Shown: in pieces, positions 32,205 to 43,758 of the stretch
How positions within the stretch are numbered: position 1 is the stretch's first letter
Layout of the letters: the number at the start of each line of letters is the position of its first letter
NCBI GenBank assembly: GCA_030268105.1
Contig: BSDZ01000003.1
Span: forward strand, 2,046,001-2,110,000
DNA: 64,000 bases
Direction: 5' to 3'
Source: Volvox africanus
Lineage: Eukaryota > Chlorophyta > Chlorophyceae > Chlamydomonadales > Volvocaceae
Notes under the pieces: generated by a model
What the model saw: the letters and a program-made list of their open reading frames with translations, nothing else
Told to the model about the DNA's origin: nothing
Databases searched by the model: none
Translations under genes and position numbers: made by a program

Positions 32205-33028
32205 TGTTGTGCTACGGTTGGTTTCCCGCCGATGCGTAGGTCGATGTGATCCTACAAGGCGAAGTGCTATTGTGATGAACACATTGCATATGAATGAATC
32301 TGCATGATATAAATGTATTCGTGTACATTTATACATGCATTTGGCATGTTGTCATTATCCATCGCGACATCGCATCATGGCAAATCCGCCTAGCATGCAT
32401 GAAAGCCTGAAGCATTGAAGTGCGCATTATGCTCGTGCTACGAAACGATAAGTAATATTATCTGATATAATATTACTTCATTACAGCACACGTTGAGAGC
32501 GCCGCACTCATCGCGACACATGCCCTGCAACCGGATATCGTTATCCGGACCCTTGCATCATGCGAATGCCGGAAAGGCTTATACGTTGTTATGCGTAGAC
32601 ATCGCCTATACGCAGTAGGGTTGTCACATCTAGGATCGGCCTCCTGATGTGAATCGTACGGCATTGCGATGCTGCGAGTATAACAGATGCGAGGACGGCT
32701 AAGCAAGATAAGACATTTGATACCGGAGAACACTCGTGTGTTCTATATTACTATTGCTATACGCTATTCTACTTAGCCCGAGCTAAGCCTGAACTTCGCT
32801 AATCACCGCCGCGTGATGATTGCTTGCTTCCGGCGCTGACGGCGATTTCGTCCATTGCATCGTTCCGATCTGTAAGACTGTAAGTTATATCTCTCTTCGT
32901 CTTGAAGTCTTCCGCTGTCTCTGTTTGCTCTCGCTTGCCTTGCTGTACTTGCAAGTGCTCGCGCATCGGTGTCGAAAGTCTCCAGACGTGCAGATACTTA
33001 TGAGCAAACGCGAACGAGAGGTACAACA
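32205..33028 (+). repeat. 3' LTR of the intact family A element
   Basis: 824 bp, same ends as the 5' LTR, followed by the TCTGG target duplication. Confidence 0.95.
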
Positions 33029-35969
33029 TCTGGTATAGGTAAAGGTTGTAATAAACCCTGGCCCTTACCGGATAGTGCTTTATTGCGCTGACATAAACTG
33101 CACCTTTGCACGAAGTTTTCCACATCCTTCACCACGCGCGGCCACCAGAATGAGCGTCATACGAGCTCTGCCAATCGCGTGCTTCCAGGATGTCCTGCCA
33201 ACGGGTCCGCGCAAGAATATCGTAGCGCAAGGCGTCGTCATTCGGCACGACGATTTGTGTGGTCGAGCCATCCTTCCGTATCCACAAATTGTTGCGCTTG
33301 TGCAAATGTTCCACATTGCTTGGTGAGGCAAACCATGGATCAGCCTGATACGCTATCTTAAGTCGTTGTGCGAGGATCGCTGCTATCGGCACCTCCTGAC
33401 TGCGTGAACGAGTAACCGGTGCTGCCAAAATCGCAGCATGTAATGATGGATGTCGACTGAGGGCGTCAGCAATATTAATTCTGCCGGCGATATACTCCCA
33501 TGTGCAGTCGAAACGAGATAGATACTCCATCCACCGGGCTTGTGGTCGGTTAAGCGTGGGGACACTCTGCAAGAATGTCAGCGGCTTATGATTGGTCTTT
33601 AGCATAAAAGGGCCGCCCTCGAGGTAGCAACGCCATTCCTTCAAAGCATGCAGAGCTGCCAACAGCTCCTGTTCTCCGGTTGTATATCGGGTCTCCGCAC
33701 CCGAGAACTTCTTACTCGTGAAGGTGACCGGTCGTCCTTCCTGCAACAATACAGCGCCGCTTCCATGCAAGGAAGCATCCAATATAACTTCAACACGGAA
33801 TGGCAACAAGTAATCAGGGAAAGAGAGGGTAACGTCGTCGGCGACGATTCGCTTGAGCTCTTCGAATGCCCGCTGACACGCAGGTGTCCAGGCTTCGAGG
33901 GAAGCGAAACCTCCTTTCTTCGTCAAGTTCGTAAGCGAGGCCGCAATAATGGAGTAATTATTGATAAACTTACGGAAGTAGTTGGTCAAACCCAAGAACT
34001 GGCGTAGTTCGGTGAGGTTCTGAGGCGCAGGCCATTCGCGAACCACAGCTACCTTCCGTGGGTCCATCCTTATCCCAGTGGCCGACACGATGTGGCCCAA
34101 ATACTCCACTTGAGGCTGCGCCAAAAAGCACTTGGTGCGTTTAGCAAACAATTGCTCCCGCTTCATCACCTCAAGCACGAGCTCTAGATGCTTCAGGTGC
34201 TCCTCGCGCGTCTTGGAATATATTAAAATATCATACAAAAAACAAATGATGAACCTGTCGATATACGGTCTGAACATGTGATCCATCACTGCTTGAAATG
34301 TGGCGGGCGCATTAGTAAGTCCAAATGACAAGACCGTGTACTCAAAGTGACCAAAGGGGGTCCGGAAAGCAGTTTTCGGAATATCGGAAGCAGCAATGCA
34401 TATCTGATTATACCCCTGTTGAAGGTCAATCGAGGAAAAATAAGCTGAGCCTTTCAACTTATCGAGCAGGTCATCGACGGGCGGCAAAGGGTAGCGATTT
34501 TTAATCGTAGTCGCATTCAAGCCCCGATAATCAATGCACATACGCAACGTCCCATCCTTCTTACCGACAAACAATATCGGTGCAGAATATGGCGATGTGC
34601 TGGGCCGAATCATACCCTTTGCGAGCAGATCCCTCACTTGCCGCTTCACTTCATCCAGCTCCATCAGGCTTAACCTGTACATCGGTCGTGAAACAGGTTG
34701 TGCTCCGGGCACAAGAGGGATCGTATGGTCAACAGGCCGCATAGGTGGGAGCCCTGGGATGTCGTGAAAGACATCAGCATATTTATGCAGGAGGGCTTCG
34801 ACCTCAAGATCCTTCACGGTGGAATGCGCGGTGGTAGCAATCGATTGCACCCGTTGCCTCACAAGCAACACATGGGCGCCTTTCCGTATCATCCGATCGG
34901 TTTCTTTGCGTCCAATTAGCTTGGGTTCTTGATTTCCGCTGACGATTGCCGCCAAAGCAAAATTTACCTCAGGCTCCGCAACAGTTCCGCCCTGCTCTGG
35001 TGTGACATCTTGGTACGACAGGAAAGGTACCTTAGTCGATAGGTTCCCTTTGCACAAACTAAGTGTGGTGGACTCCATATTGATGCACGCGCGGTACTGT
35101 CGTAATGTCGCGGCACCCAGAATGTACTGTGCCATCTCCGAGAGACCTTGTAGCACATACGGCTGGGCCCTAACACGCAGAGGGCCTATCGATAGGCTCA
35201 GGGTGATCCTGCCCACGATGGGATGCTTACCTCCATCAGCGAGGGTAACCTGTGCACAATCAGACGACTGAGGGGTCAACCCCAAAGCATTCACCTCCTT
35301 TGCCGAGATGAAGTCGTCGCTGGCGCCAGTATCCACGAGCGCCTTCATCAGTCGACCTCCGAGGCCGATTTCGATGATAGGGACATGATTTCCTGTCGGA
35401 GTCGACTCTGCAAAAAGTAGAAGTGACCCTATAGCAGGCTCGAACCTGGTAGAATCTAAAAGAGGGGCCTCAAACCAAACTTCAGCAGCATAAGGTAGTT
35501 TAGGCAGCATCGTCGGTTTACCTGTAACATCCACACCGTTAAACAAAGCAGTGCCCGACTCGAATCGGAGGACACATTGCATACCTTCCAACAAAGATGC
35601 CACTTTACGTTGGCTAAAAGAGGGAATTAATATACAAGCTGCAGTGTCCGGATTTCGACGGCGGTACTTCTTGTACCTGGTGAGCTGCTCGCACAGCTCA
35701 TGGGAAGATGAAGGGATAAATAGAGTAACGTGGCCAGATAAATCGAGGGAAGAAAGAGGGCAACGGGGTGCAAATAAATTACACAGCGGGTCGAAATGGT
35801 TTAGTCCCGTGCGCCCGTCGAGCGAAAAGCGTCGCTCGATAGCCCGCTCAATTTGTCCGAAAACAGAAGGTAAAAGGGCCCTCACAGCCGGGCGCAACGA
35901 CGGCCAGCAGCCACATTCACTCTCTTCAATCCCGGGAGAAGTCCCTTCCTCCACATCCCGGGCAACTTC
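33029..35969 (-). pseudogene. pol: pol 5' part of the B-III element (PR, RT, RH, IN finger)
   Basis: From 35969 leftwards the frame is open directly after the gag TAG and runs for over 940 codons to 33129. The protease has DTGASDDF near 35325. RT is complete, but its active site reads FLYD instead of YLDD near 34230-34240: the first catalytic Asp (GAT) has become Tyr (TAT), so RT should be dead. RNase H is complete with NIADALSR. A 10-bp deletion near 33208 shifts the frame inside the integrase finger. The family A insertion follows at 33028. The sister copy 39680-43720 retains YLDD. Confidence 0.9.
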
Positions 35970-37208
35970 CTAAGTCGTCTTGGGTACGAAAGGTGGTAAA
36001 AGAGGGCATTCACGAGTCGGTTGCTCTCCCGCACACCTCAAGCAAAGATTAGCGAACTTCCGATGGTCAAACTCCGAACGTCGGCACTCCCACTTCTGCA
36101 TATAAGGTTCGTCTGTCCGGGGCTTCTTAACACTAGGAGCCGCGTTCTGCATTGCAGCTACAGACGGCGCGCTCCCTCTTCGCTTTCCTTTCGCATGGCC
36201 CGAGCTCGGCCCAGCTCCCGCAGACCCACGATTACTTGGGCTCTGGCGTCCGCGATTATCAAACCGTCTTTCCTTCCGAACGGTATTCACGGCCACCGCG
36301 GGGCGTTGACGATCGGAACCCTGGTCCTTCGGTGTCGACTCCAAAGGTGGTTCCTGCACTCACATCGCGTGGACATGAGGGTTAAGTTGTTTAACGTCCT
36401 TGCCCGCCAAATGTCTAACTTCTGCACCTCTAGCAAAAGCTACTAAGGCATCATAAGATTGAAATGGAATTCCGCTGAGATCAGTGGCGCACCATCACAC
36501 AAGGGATTCAGTAAGACCGCGGTGGAACCAAAAGATACGATCCTCCTCGGGAAAGTGAACGATAGGAGTTATCAGCGCCTCGAAACGGGACTGATAAGCA
36601 GGAACGGTCTCGTGTGGACGCATGTGGTAAGTGCCTTGTGCCAGCATCTTACGAGCCTCGTTGCTACACGAGCGAACTTCCGTAGCAAAGCGGGCGAGGA
36701 GAGCATCGATCAGGTTGTCAAACGTGTACTTGCCTCTAGCAGTGGTCCATTCGTCATACCAATCCTTTGTGACACCCTCGAGGGTATTCCCAACGAACAG
36801 GCATTTAATGGAGTCGCATCCCCCGCCGTGCACCGCTTGCAGATATTGCCTAGCATCGCGAACGTAAGCCCGTGTCCTATCCGCGACACTATGCCCTGAA
36901 TTATTTGCCTTTTCGTCAGCGGAAATATTAAGCTTGGGCACAGGGATGGTCAACTTCATTACCTCCGGTATTCCGACGGGTTCTTGAACCGCGGGTGTTA
37001 CCAGAGCCCGTTGTGCTCCAACTCCTTCACTTGTTGTAGCCGCTGCCGACATTGGTACAATTAAGTGTGAAGGGGTCTGAAGAACAATGGGGTCAGACAT
37101 AATACGAGTCCCGACAGTATCGGGATCGGCAAAAACAGGTCTAGCGGCAGGACCACTATCGGGTTGGCTGGCGGTGCCCAGATAGGAACTATCTTCGCGT
37201 CCCGACAT
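35970..37208 (-). pseudogene. gag: gag of the B-III element with two nonsense codons
   Basis: Closest to the family A Gag. Start at 37208 (MSGREDSSYLGTASQPD), in line with the family A start; the core has YVRDARQYLQAVHGG and CLFVGNTLEGV. TGA near 36493 and another near 36368 break an otherwise single frame. The knuckle reads CLRCAGEQPTREC, with Gln for the zinc-binding His. It ends with TAG (35970-35972), after which pol continues in frame. Confidence 0.87.
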
Positions 37209-37666
37209 AAGGCACGAGCTTATACTGGTGAACAGGAATTTACTAAAAGATCTGTAAACAGGTAGCGCAAGGGGAATTTTCAATTACTCGCGTACCGACA
37301 GAACTCCTGAGTAGCTTGAGAAGAAAAGCGACATAATCCGTAAGGCCGTCTCTTATCTCAGTAGTCTTCTGAATCAAAGCTTTAATCTGATCCGAGTATT
37401 GTCCAGCCAACACAGCGTTTAATGTTGGCGTACGTTCACCTTCGGCTCACAATGCAAGCTCGCAATGAGAATACAGCAACTAGTTACCAACAGATATCTA
37501 GGATTACAAACCGGAAGCGGCGGCGTCCAAGATGGCGCGGCCAAGATCCTCAGCGAAGGTGTCTAAAGGGCTGCGGTGCGTGTGGTCGTCGCTTGCCATC
37601 GCGAGAACCTACTTCCGATGAGGGACAATGCGGCAGTCATGATTCAACCCGTCTCGATACCAAATT
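37209..37666 (-). other. Leader and primer site of the B-III element
   Basis: Non-coding; the primer site TGGTATCGAGAC (minus strand) lies next to the LTR at 37651-37662. Apart from that I see nothing specific. Confidence 0.75.
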
Positions 37667-38480
37667 TGTTGTATCCTTCCTTCTTCAATCATACATTAGA
37701 TCTGCACGTCTGGATGTTAGCTAAGTGCGTGCCAAGCTTACGAACAGCAAGGCAATCCAATACGAATAGTAGACAGCGGAAGACTCAACAATGAGGAAAG
37801 ATTCAACTTACAATGTTCTTCAATTGCAAATCTGTAGTCTGCCGTCAGACCCCGCGGGCAATGTTCATCACTCGGCTGCAGATGGAGTGCTAGAATAGCT
37901 CAGGCCGAATATAAATGATTATATCGTATGTATGCGTATCAGATAGAGTTAAGTACACAAGTACTTAGTCCAAAGTAGCATCGAGCCGACTTCGGTCTCT
38001 AGGCGGCCGTCCTCGCACCTATCACGTCACGATACCGATGTGCAGTATAGGTCTCACTGGATTACGATCTCAAGTGTGAGTACCTTCGTAGCATCATTCT
38101 AAATACCGTATAAACCGTGATATTAATGGATGCAACATATGCAATATGCGAAGGTCTGAATATCGGTATTCGGTTGCCGACCCAACCATCACGATCGTCG
38201 CATTCTCGCATACGTGTATATCTTATGAAGTAGATGAGATAATAATATTTAAAATATTATTACGTGATATAATATGCCCATGGATAGGTCGCGCATTAAT
38301 TATCGATATCGAGTCAAACATGTTGACCGACAGCGTGACGTTGTAGGTGATAATGCAGCATGCCTGATTAGCTAGATATACTCGAGTATATCATGCTAAT
38401 ATGCTTGTATCATGCTTCACAATGCTTAAATGCGTTGCGGTCTTCATTGGTGCAAACGGTGATCGAACCCGCGTACAACA
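37667..38480 (-). repeat. 5' LTR of the B-III element
   Basis: 814 bp from TGTTGTATCC to GCGTACAACA, with the family's palindromes. It is close to the 3' LTR at 23568-24381 apart from the palindrome region. Confidence 0.92.
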
Positions 38481-38529
38481 AATATCCCCCCTCCCGTATG
38501 CAGCGTCCTCGCTGCATCAGACAGCATCG
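38481..38529 (-). other. Remnant of a B element 3' end (polypurine tract and hairpin)
   Basis: Complement of the polypurine tract and upstream hairpin of a further B copy directly abutting the 5' LTR, then a switch to family A pol at 38530 with a 2-bp overlap (AC). Confidence 0.8.
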
Positions 38530-38807
38530 ACACATGCGGCGGTGCCTGGATATTGACGCCTAAATCTCCTGTATACGGCCAACTGTTCCGACATCTCACG
38601 CAGAGACAAGGGGATGAAAAAAACACGTGGTTAGACAGATCGATAGACGATAGGGGACGGCGTGGTGTAAACAGATTACACAACGGATCGAAGCAGAGAA
38701 GTCCCGTACGTCCGTCAAGCGTGATACCTCGCACAATGACTCGCTCGATGTGTCCAAGTACCAAGGCAACAATGCCTCCATGGCTGGCCGTAAGGATGAC
38801 CCCCGAC
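38530..38807 (-). pseudogene. pol: pol N-terminus of the old family A element
   Basis: Third piece of the old family A pol; resembles 28140-28420 in complement, including the SSLRPA segment. Frameshifts break it. Cut on the right by the LTR starting at 38808, with flank CCGAC (38803-38807). Confidence 0.82.
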
Positions 38808-39620
38808 TGTTGTATCCTTCCTTCTTCAATCATGCACTGAATCTGCACGTCTGGATGTTAGCTAGTGCGCACCAAGCTTACGAACAGCAAGGTGATTCAA
38901 TGCGAGCAACGTGACAGCGGAAGACTCAAGAATAAGGAAAGATCCAACTTACAATAGTCTTCGTTTACAAATCGGTAGATGGCCGTCAGACCCCGCGGGC
39001 AATGTTCATCACTCCGCTGCAGATGGGATGCTAGAATAGCTCAGGCCGAATATATATGAGTATATCGTATGTATGCCAATTAGATAGAGTTAAGTACACA
39101 AGTACTTAGTCCAAAGTAGCACGAGCCGACTTTGGTCTCTAGGCGGCCGTCCTCGCACCTATCACGTCGTGATACCGATGTGCAGTACAGGTCTCACTGG
39201 ATTCCGATCTCAAGTGTGAGTACCTTTGTAGCACTGTTCTAAATACTGCGTAATCCGTGATATTATTGGATGCAATGCATGCAATATGCAAAGGTCCGAA
39301 TACCGATATTCGGTTGCCGACCCAACCATCGCGATCGTCGCCTTCTCACATATGCGTATGGTTTATGACGTAAATGAGGTAATAATATTTAAAGTATTAT
39401 TACGTGATATAATATGCCAATGGATAGATCGCGCATTAATGTTCAGCCTCGAGTCAAACATGTTGACCGACAGCATGATGTCGTATATGGTAATGCAGCA
39501 TGCCTGATTAGCTAGATATACTCGAATATATCATGCTAATATGATTGTATTATGCTTTATAATATTCGAATGCATTGTGGCCTATTTCTGTACAACCGGT
39601 GATCGAACCGGCGTACAACA
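38808..39620 (-). repeat. 3' LTR of the second B-III element
   Basis: 813 bp, TGTTGTATCC to GCGTACAACA. Confidence 0.92.
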
Positions 39621-39679
39621 ACTATCCCCCCTCCCATATGCAGCGTCCTCGCTGCATCGGACAGCATCAACTGCAGAGA

Positions 39680-42600
39680 TCATTGGGTCTGCGTGGCACG
39701 TAGGCGAGCTTCCTCCAACAGGAGCTTCATTTCCGGCGAGAAATTACGCAGCGGCTACCACGAATTATGCTCGCTAGAATAGCCAGTCCACTTGACCAGA
39801 TATTCGTGCACTTTCTGCTTTCGTCGTTGTCGACCTATGCGACAAACCCGATAATCCAGTATCCGCTCCACATCATACACTTTTTGCTTGCCTGCGATCC
39901 AGGTCTCAGGACCGGGGTCCATTACTGCAGGGGCATCCGTGTCGTTTGTAACAGGCATCGTGCCGCCATAAGGGCGGATGAGGGAAATATGAAATGTGGG
40001 ATGGATATTCATGTCAGAGGATAGGGATAGCTCCATAGCTACATTCCCTACCATGCGAATAACGGGATATGGACCAATCCAGCCAGGTAGCAATTTACGG
40101 AAACCGTTGGCGAGCGAACGCAAGTTCTTGGTGCTCAATAATACCATTTGTCCCACCGAAAATGTTACTTCTCGTTTGGATTTATTATAAAAAGGTTTTA
40201 GCCGCCGGGATATTTATCTCCAACTCTCACCACACGGGTAGCACAGGATGGAATCCATAATTCAGAAAGAAAGGGCTTTGACCTGTTGAGTGGTAAACAG
40301 CGTTGTTAAGCGCGAATTCTGCCGAAGTTAGAAACGTATCCCAAACGGAGGGTGTGCATCCTGTGAAATTCCTCAACATGTTGCCCAGCGTGCGATTTGT
40401 GCGTTCAGTTTGCCCATCGGATTGTGGATGATATGCTGTGCTCAAATGAACGCACATACCGACGAGCTTACATAGCGCTTCCCAAAACTTAGACGTGAAT
40501 TGACCGCCGCGATCCGATATCACATTTTTAGGAACGCCGTGTAATCGGACCACGTTATCGAAAAATAATCGTGCTGTTTGCTCAGCGGTGCAAGACGAGG
40601 TGCAGGGGGCTAAGTGAACCATCTTGGTCAAGCGATCGACCATGACGAACACCGAGTCGTATCCTCCCTCAGTTTTGGGTTGTGCGACTACGAAGTCGAT
40701 TGAAACACTTTCCCAAGGGGCATCTGGTATAGGTAAAGGTTGTAACAAACCCTGGCCCTTACCGGATAGTGCTTTATTGTGCTGACATAAACTGCACCTT
40801 TGCACGAAGTTTTCCACATCCTTCACCACGCTCGGCCACCAGAACGAGCGTTGTACTAGCTCTGCCAATCGCGTGCTTCCAGGATGTCCTGCTAACGGGT
40901 CCTCGTGGAACCGCGCAAGAATATTGTAGCGCAAAGCATCGTGGTTCGGCACGACGATTTGTGTGATCGAGCCATCCTTTCGTAGCCACAAATCGTTGAG
41001 CTTGTGTAAATATTCCACATTACTTGGTGAGGCAAACCATTGATCGGCCTGATATGCAATCTTGAGTCGTTGCGCGAGATCCGCTGCTATCGGCACCTCC
41101 TGACTGCGTGAACGAGTAACCGGTGCTGCCAAAATCGCAGCATGCAATGATGGATGTCGACTGAGGGCGTCAGCAATATTAATTCTGCCAGCGATATACT
41201 CCCACGTACAGTCGAAACGAGATAGATATTCCATCCACCGGGCTTGTCATCGGTTAAGCGTGGGGACACCCTGCAAGAAGGTCAACGCTTTGTGATCAGT
41301 CTTCAGCATAAAAGGGCGGCCTTCAAGGTAACAGCGCCACTCCTTTAAAGCATGTAGAGCTGCCAGCAGCTCCTACTCTCCGGTTGTATATCGGGTCTCC
41401 GCACCCGAGAACTTTTTACTCGTGAAGGTGATCGGTCGTCCTTCGTGCAACAATACAGCGCCGCTTCCATGCAAGGAAGCATCCGATACAACTTCAACAT
41501 GGAATGGCAACGAGTGCTCAGGGAAAGAGAGGGTAACGTCGTCGGCGATGATTCGCTTGAGCTCTTCGAATGCCCGCTGACACGCAGGTGTCCAGGCCTC
41601 GAGAGAAGCGAAACCTCCTTTCCTCGTCAAGTTTGTAAGCGGGGCCGCAATAATGGAGTATTTATTAATAAACTTACGGAAGTAGTTGGTCAAACCTAAG
41701 AACTGGCGTAGTTTGGTGAGGTTCTGAGGCACGGGCCATTCACGAACCACAGCTACCTTCCGTGGGTCCATCCTTATCCCAGTGGCCGACACGATGTGGC
41801 CCAAATACTCCACTTGAGGCTGCACCAAAAAACACTTGGCGCGTTTAGCAAACAATTGCTCCCGCTTCATCACCTCAAGCACGAGCTCTAGATGCTTCAG
41901 GTGCTCCTCGCGCGTCTTGGAATATATTAAAATATCATCCAAATAACAAACGATGAACCTGTCGATATATGGTCTGAACATGTGATCCATCACTGCTTGA
42001 AATGTGGCGGGCGCATTAGTAAGTCCAAATGACAAGACCGTGTACTCAAAGTGACCAAAGGGGGTCCGGAAAGCAGTTTTCGGAATATCAGAAGCAGCAA
42101 TGCATATCTGATTATACCCCTGTTGAAGGTCAATCGAGGAAAAATAAGCTGAGCCTTTCAACTTATCGAGCAGGTCATCGACGGGCGGCAAAGGGTAGCG
42201 ATTTTTAATCGTAGTCGCATTCAAGCCCCGATAATCAATGCACATACGCAACGTCCCATCCTTCTTACCAACAAACAATATCGGTGCAGAATATGGCGAT
42301 GTGCTGGGCCGAATCATACCCTTTGCGAGCAGATCCCTCACTTGCCGCTTCACTTCATCCAGCTCCATCAGGCTTAACCTGTACATCGGTCGTGAAACAG
42401 GTTGTGCTCCGGGCACAAGAGGGATCGTATGGTCAACAGGCCGCATAGGTGGTGCTCCGGGCACAAGAGGGATCGTATGGTCAACAGGCCGCATACGTGG
42501 GAGCCCTGGGATGTCGTGAAAGACATCAGCATATTTATGCAGGAGGGCTTCGACCTCAAGATCCTTCACGGTGGAATGCGCGGTGGTAGCAATCGATTGC

Positions 42601-43720
42601 ACCCGTTGCCTCACAAGCAACACATGGGCGCCTTTCCGTATCATCCGATCGGTTTCTTTGCGTCCAATTAGCTTGGGTTCTTGATTTCCGCTGACGATTG
42701 CCGCCAAAGCAAAATTTACCTCAGGCTCCGCAACAGTTCCGCCCTGCTCTGGTGTGACATCTTGGTACGACAGGAAAGGTACCTTAGTCGATAGGTTCCC
42801 TTTGCACAAACTAAGTGTGGTGGACTCCATATTGATGCACGCGCGGTACTGTCGTAATGTCGCGGCACCCAGAATGTACTGTGCCATCTCCGAGAGACCT
42901 TGTAGCACATACGGCTGGGCCCTAACACGCAGAGGGCCTATCGATAGGCTCAGGGTGATCCTGCCCACGATGGGATGCTTACCTCCATCAGCGAGGGTAA
43001 CCTGTGCACAATCAGACGACTGAGGGGTCAACCCCAAAGCATTCACCTCCTTTGCCGAGATGAAGTCGTCGCTGGCGCCAGTATCCACGAGCGCCTTCAT
43101 CAGTCGACCTCCGAGGCCGATTTCGATGATAGGGACATGATTTCCTGTCGGAGTCGACTCTGCAAAAAGTAGAAGTGACCCTATAGCAGGCTCGAACCTG
43201 GTAGAATCTAAAAGAGGGGCCTCAAACCAAACTTCAGCAGCATAAGGTAGTTTAGGCAGCATCGTCGGTTTACCTGTAACATCCACACCGTTAAACAAAG
43301 CAGTGCCCGACTCGAATCGGAGGACACATTGCATACCTTCAACAAAGATGCCACTTTACGTTGGCTAAAAGAGGGAATTAATATACAAGCTGCAGTGTCC
43401 GTATTTTGACTGTGATACCTGTTGTATCTGGTGAGCTGCTCGCACAGCTCACGGGAAGATGAAGGGATAAATAGAGTTACGTGGCCAGATAAATCGAGGG
43501 AAGAAAGAGGGCAACGGGGTGCAAATAAATTACACAGCGGGTCGAAATGGTTTAGTCCCGTGCGCCCGTCGAGTGAAAAGCGTCGCTCGATAGCTCGCTC
43601 GATTTGTCCAAAAACAGAAAGTAAAAGGGCCCTTACAGCCGGACGCAACGATGGCCAGAGGCCACATTCACTCTCTTCAATCCCGGGAGAAGTCCCTTCC
43701 TCCACATCCCGGGCAATTTC
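39680..43720 (-). pseudogene. pol: pol of the second B-III element
   Basis: From 43720 leftwards: N-terminus open after the TAG (to about 43345), a 1-bp deletion near 43340, then PR-RT-RH open at 41373-43334 with DTGASDDF near 43075 and YLDD near 41940. TAG near 41370 (CAG changed) and TGA near 41250 (CGA changed) break RNase H. 40227-41234 carries the end of RNase H, the integrase finger and the catalytic core. About 80 bp are missing near 40190, and 39755-40156 has the C-terminal domain and the chromodomain. An in-frame 48-bp tandem duplication lies before RT (42404-42499). Confidence 0.88.
42404..42499 (-). repeat. In-frame 48-bp tandem duplication in pol
   Basis: Unit 42404-42451 repeated at 42452-42499. 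It doubles the 16-residue segment [16 protein letters not shown] between protease and RT; the sister copy has one unit. Confidence 0.9.
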
Positions 43721-43758
43721 CTAAGTCGTCTTGGGTACGAAAGGTGGTAAAAGAGGGC
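43721..43758 (-). pseudogene. gag: gag C-terminal stub of the second B-III element
   Basis: Only the last dozen codons (ending FVPKTT and TAG at 43721-43723) are left; the gene is cut at 43758/43759 by the rearranged A LTR. It matters because it confirms the TAG position. Confidence 0.75.

Larger units (their letters stand above)
25557..33028 (+). mobile_element. Structurally intact family A Ty3/gypsy (chromovirus-type) retrotransposon
   Basis: 7,472-bp element with two 824-bp LTRs (25557-26380, 32205-33028), target duplication TCTGG (25552-25556, 33029-33033), primer site, leader, open gag, one TAG, open pol with all expected domains and a polypurine tract. I count about 19 differences between the LTRs (near 2.3%), mostly transitions. 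It is the only copy in the window with open gag and pol and all catalytic motifs, so it may be recently active. It interrupts a B-III integrase gene. Confidence 0.95.
23568..38480 (-). mobile_element. B-III Ty3/gypsy element, split by the intact family A element
   Basis: Minus-strand element with LTRs at 23568-24381 and 37667-38480 and internal sequence 24382-25556 plus 33029-37666. The intact family A element sits inside its integrase gene (TCTGG on both sides). It inserted into the old family A pol. The right LTR is followed by about 50 bp of another B element's 3' end (38481-38529), so the right target flank is lost. Confidence 0.88.
13021..38807 (-). mobile_element. Old family A element on the minus strand, truncated, host of two insertion nests
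   Basis: Three collinear minus-strand pieces of family A pol: 13021-13317 (chromodomain end), 20725-23567 (most of pol) and 38530-38807 (pol N-terminus). They belong to one copy because the breaks fall at matching points: the solo A LTR between the first two has CGGAC on both sides, and pieces two and three continue each other at the B-III insertion. No LTR of its own remains. The left end meets a B-I leader remnant, and the right end meets the LTR of the B-III copy at 38808. Confidence 0.85.
38808..43758 (-). mobile_element. Second B-III element, 5' end lost
   Basis: Minus-strand copy: 3' LTR 38808-39620, polypurine tract 39625-39635, pol 39680-43720, a stub of gag to 43758. The rest of gag, leader and 5' LTR are gone, replaced by a rearranged family A LTR. 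Long stretches are nearly identical to the B-III copy at 33029-35969. Confidence 0.88.
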
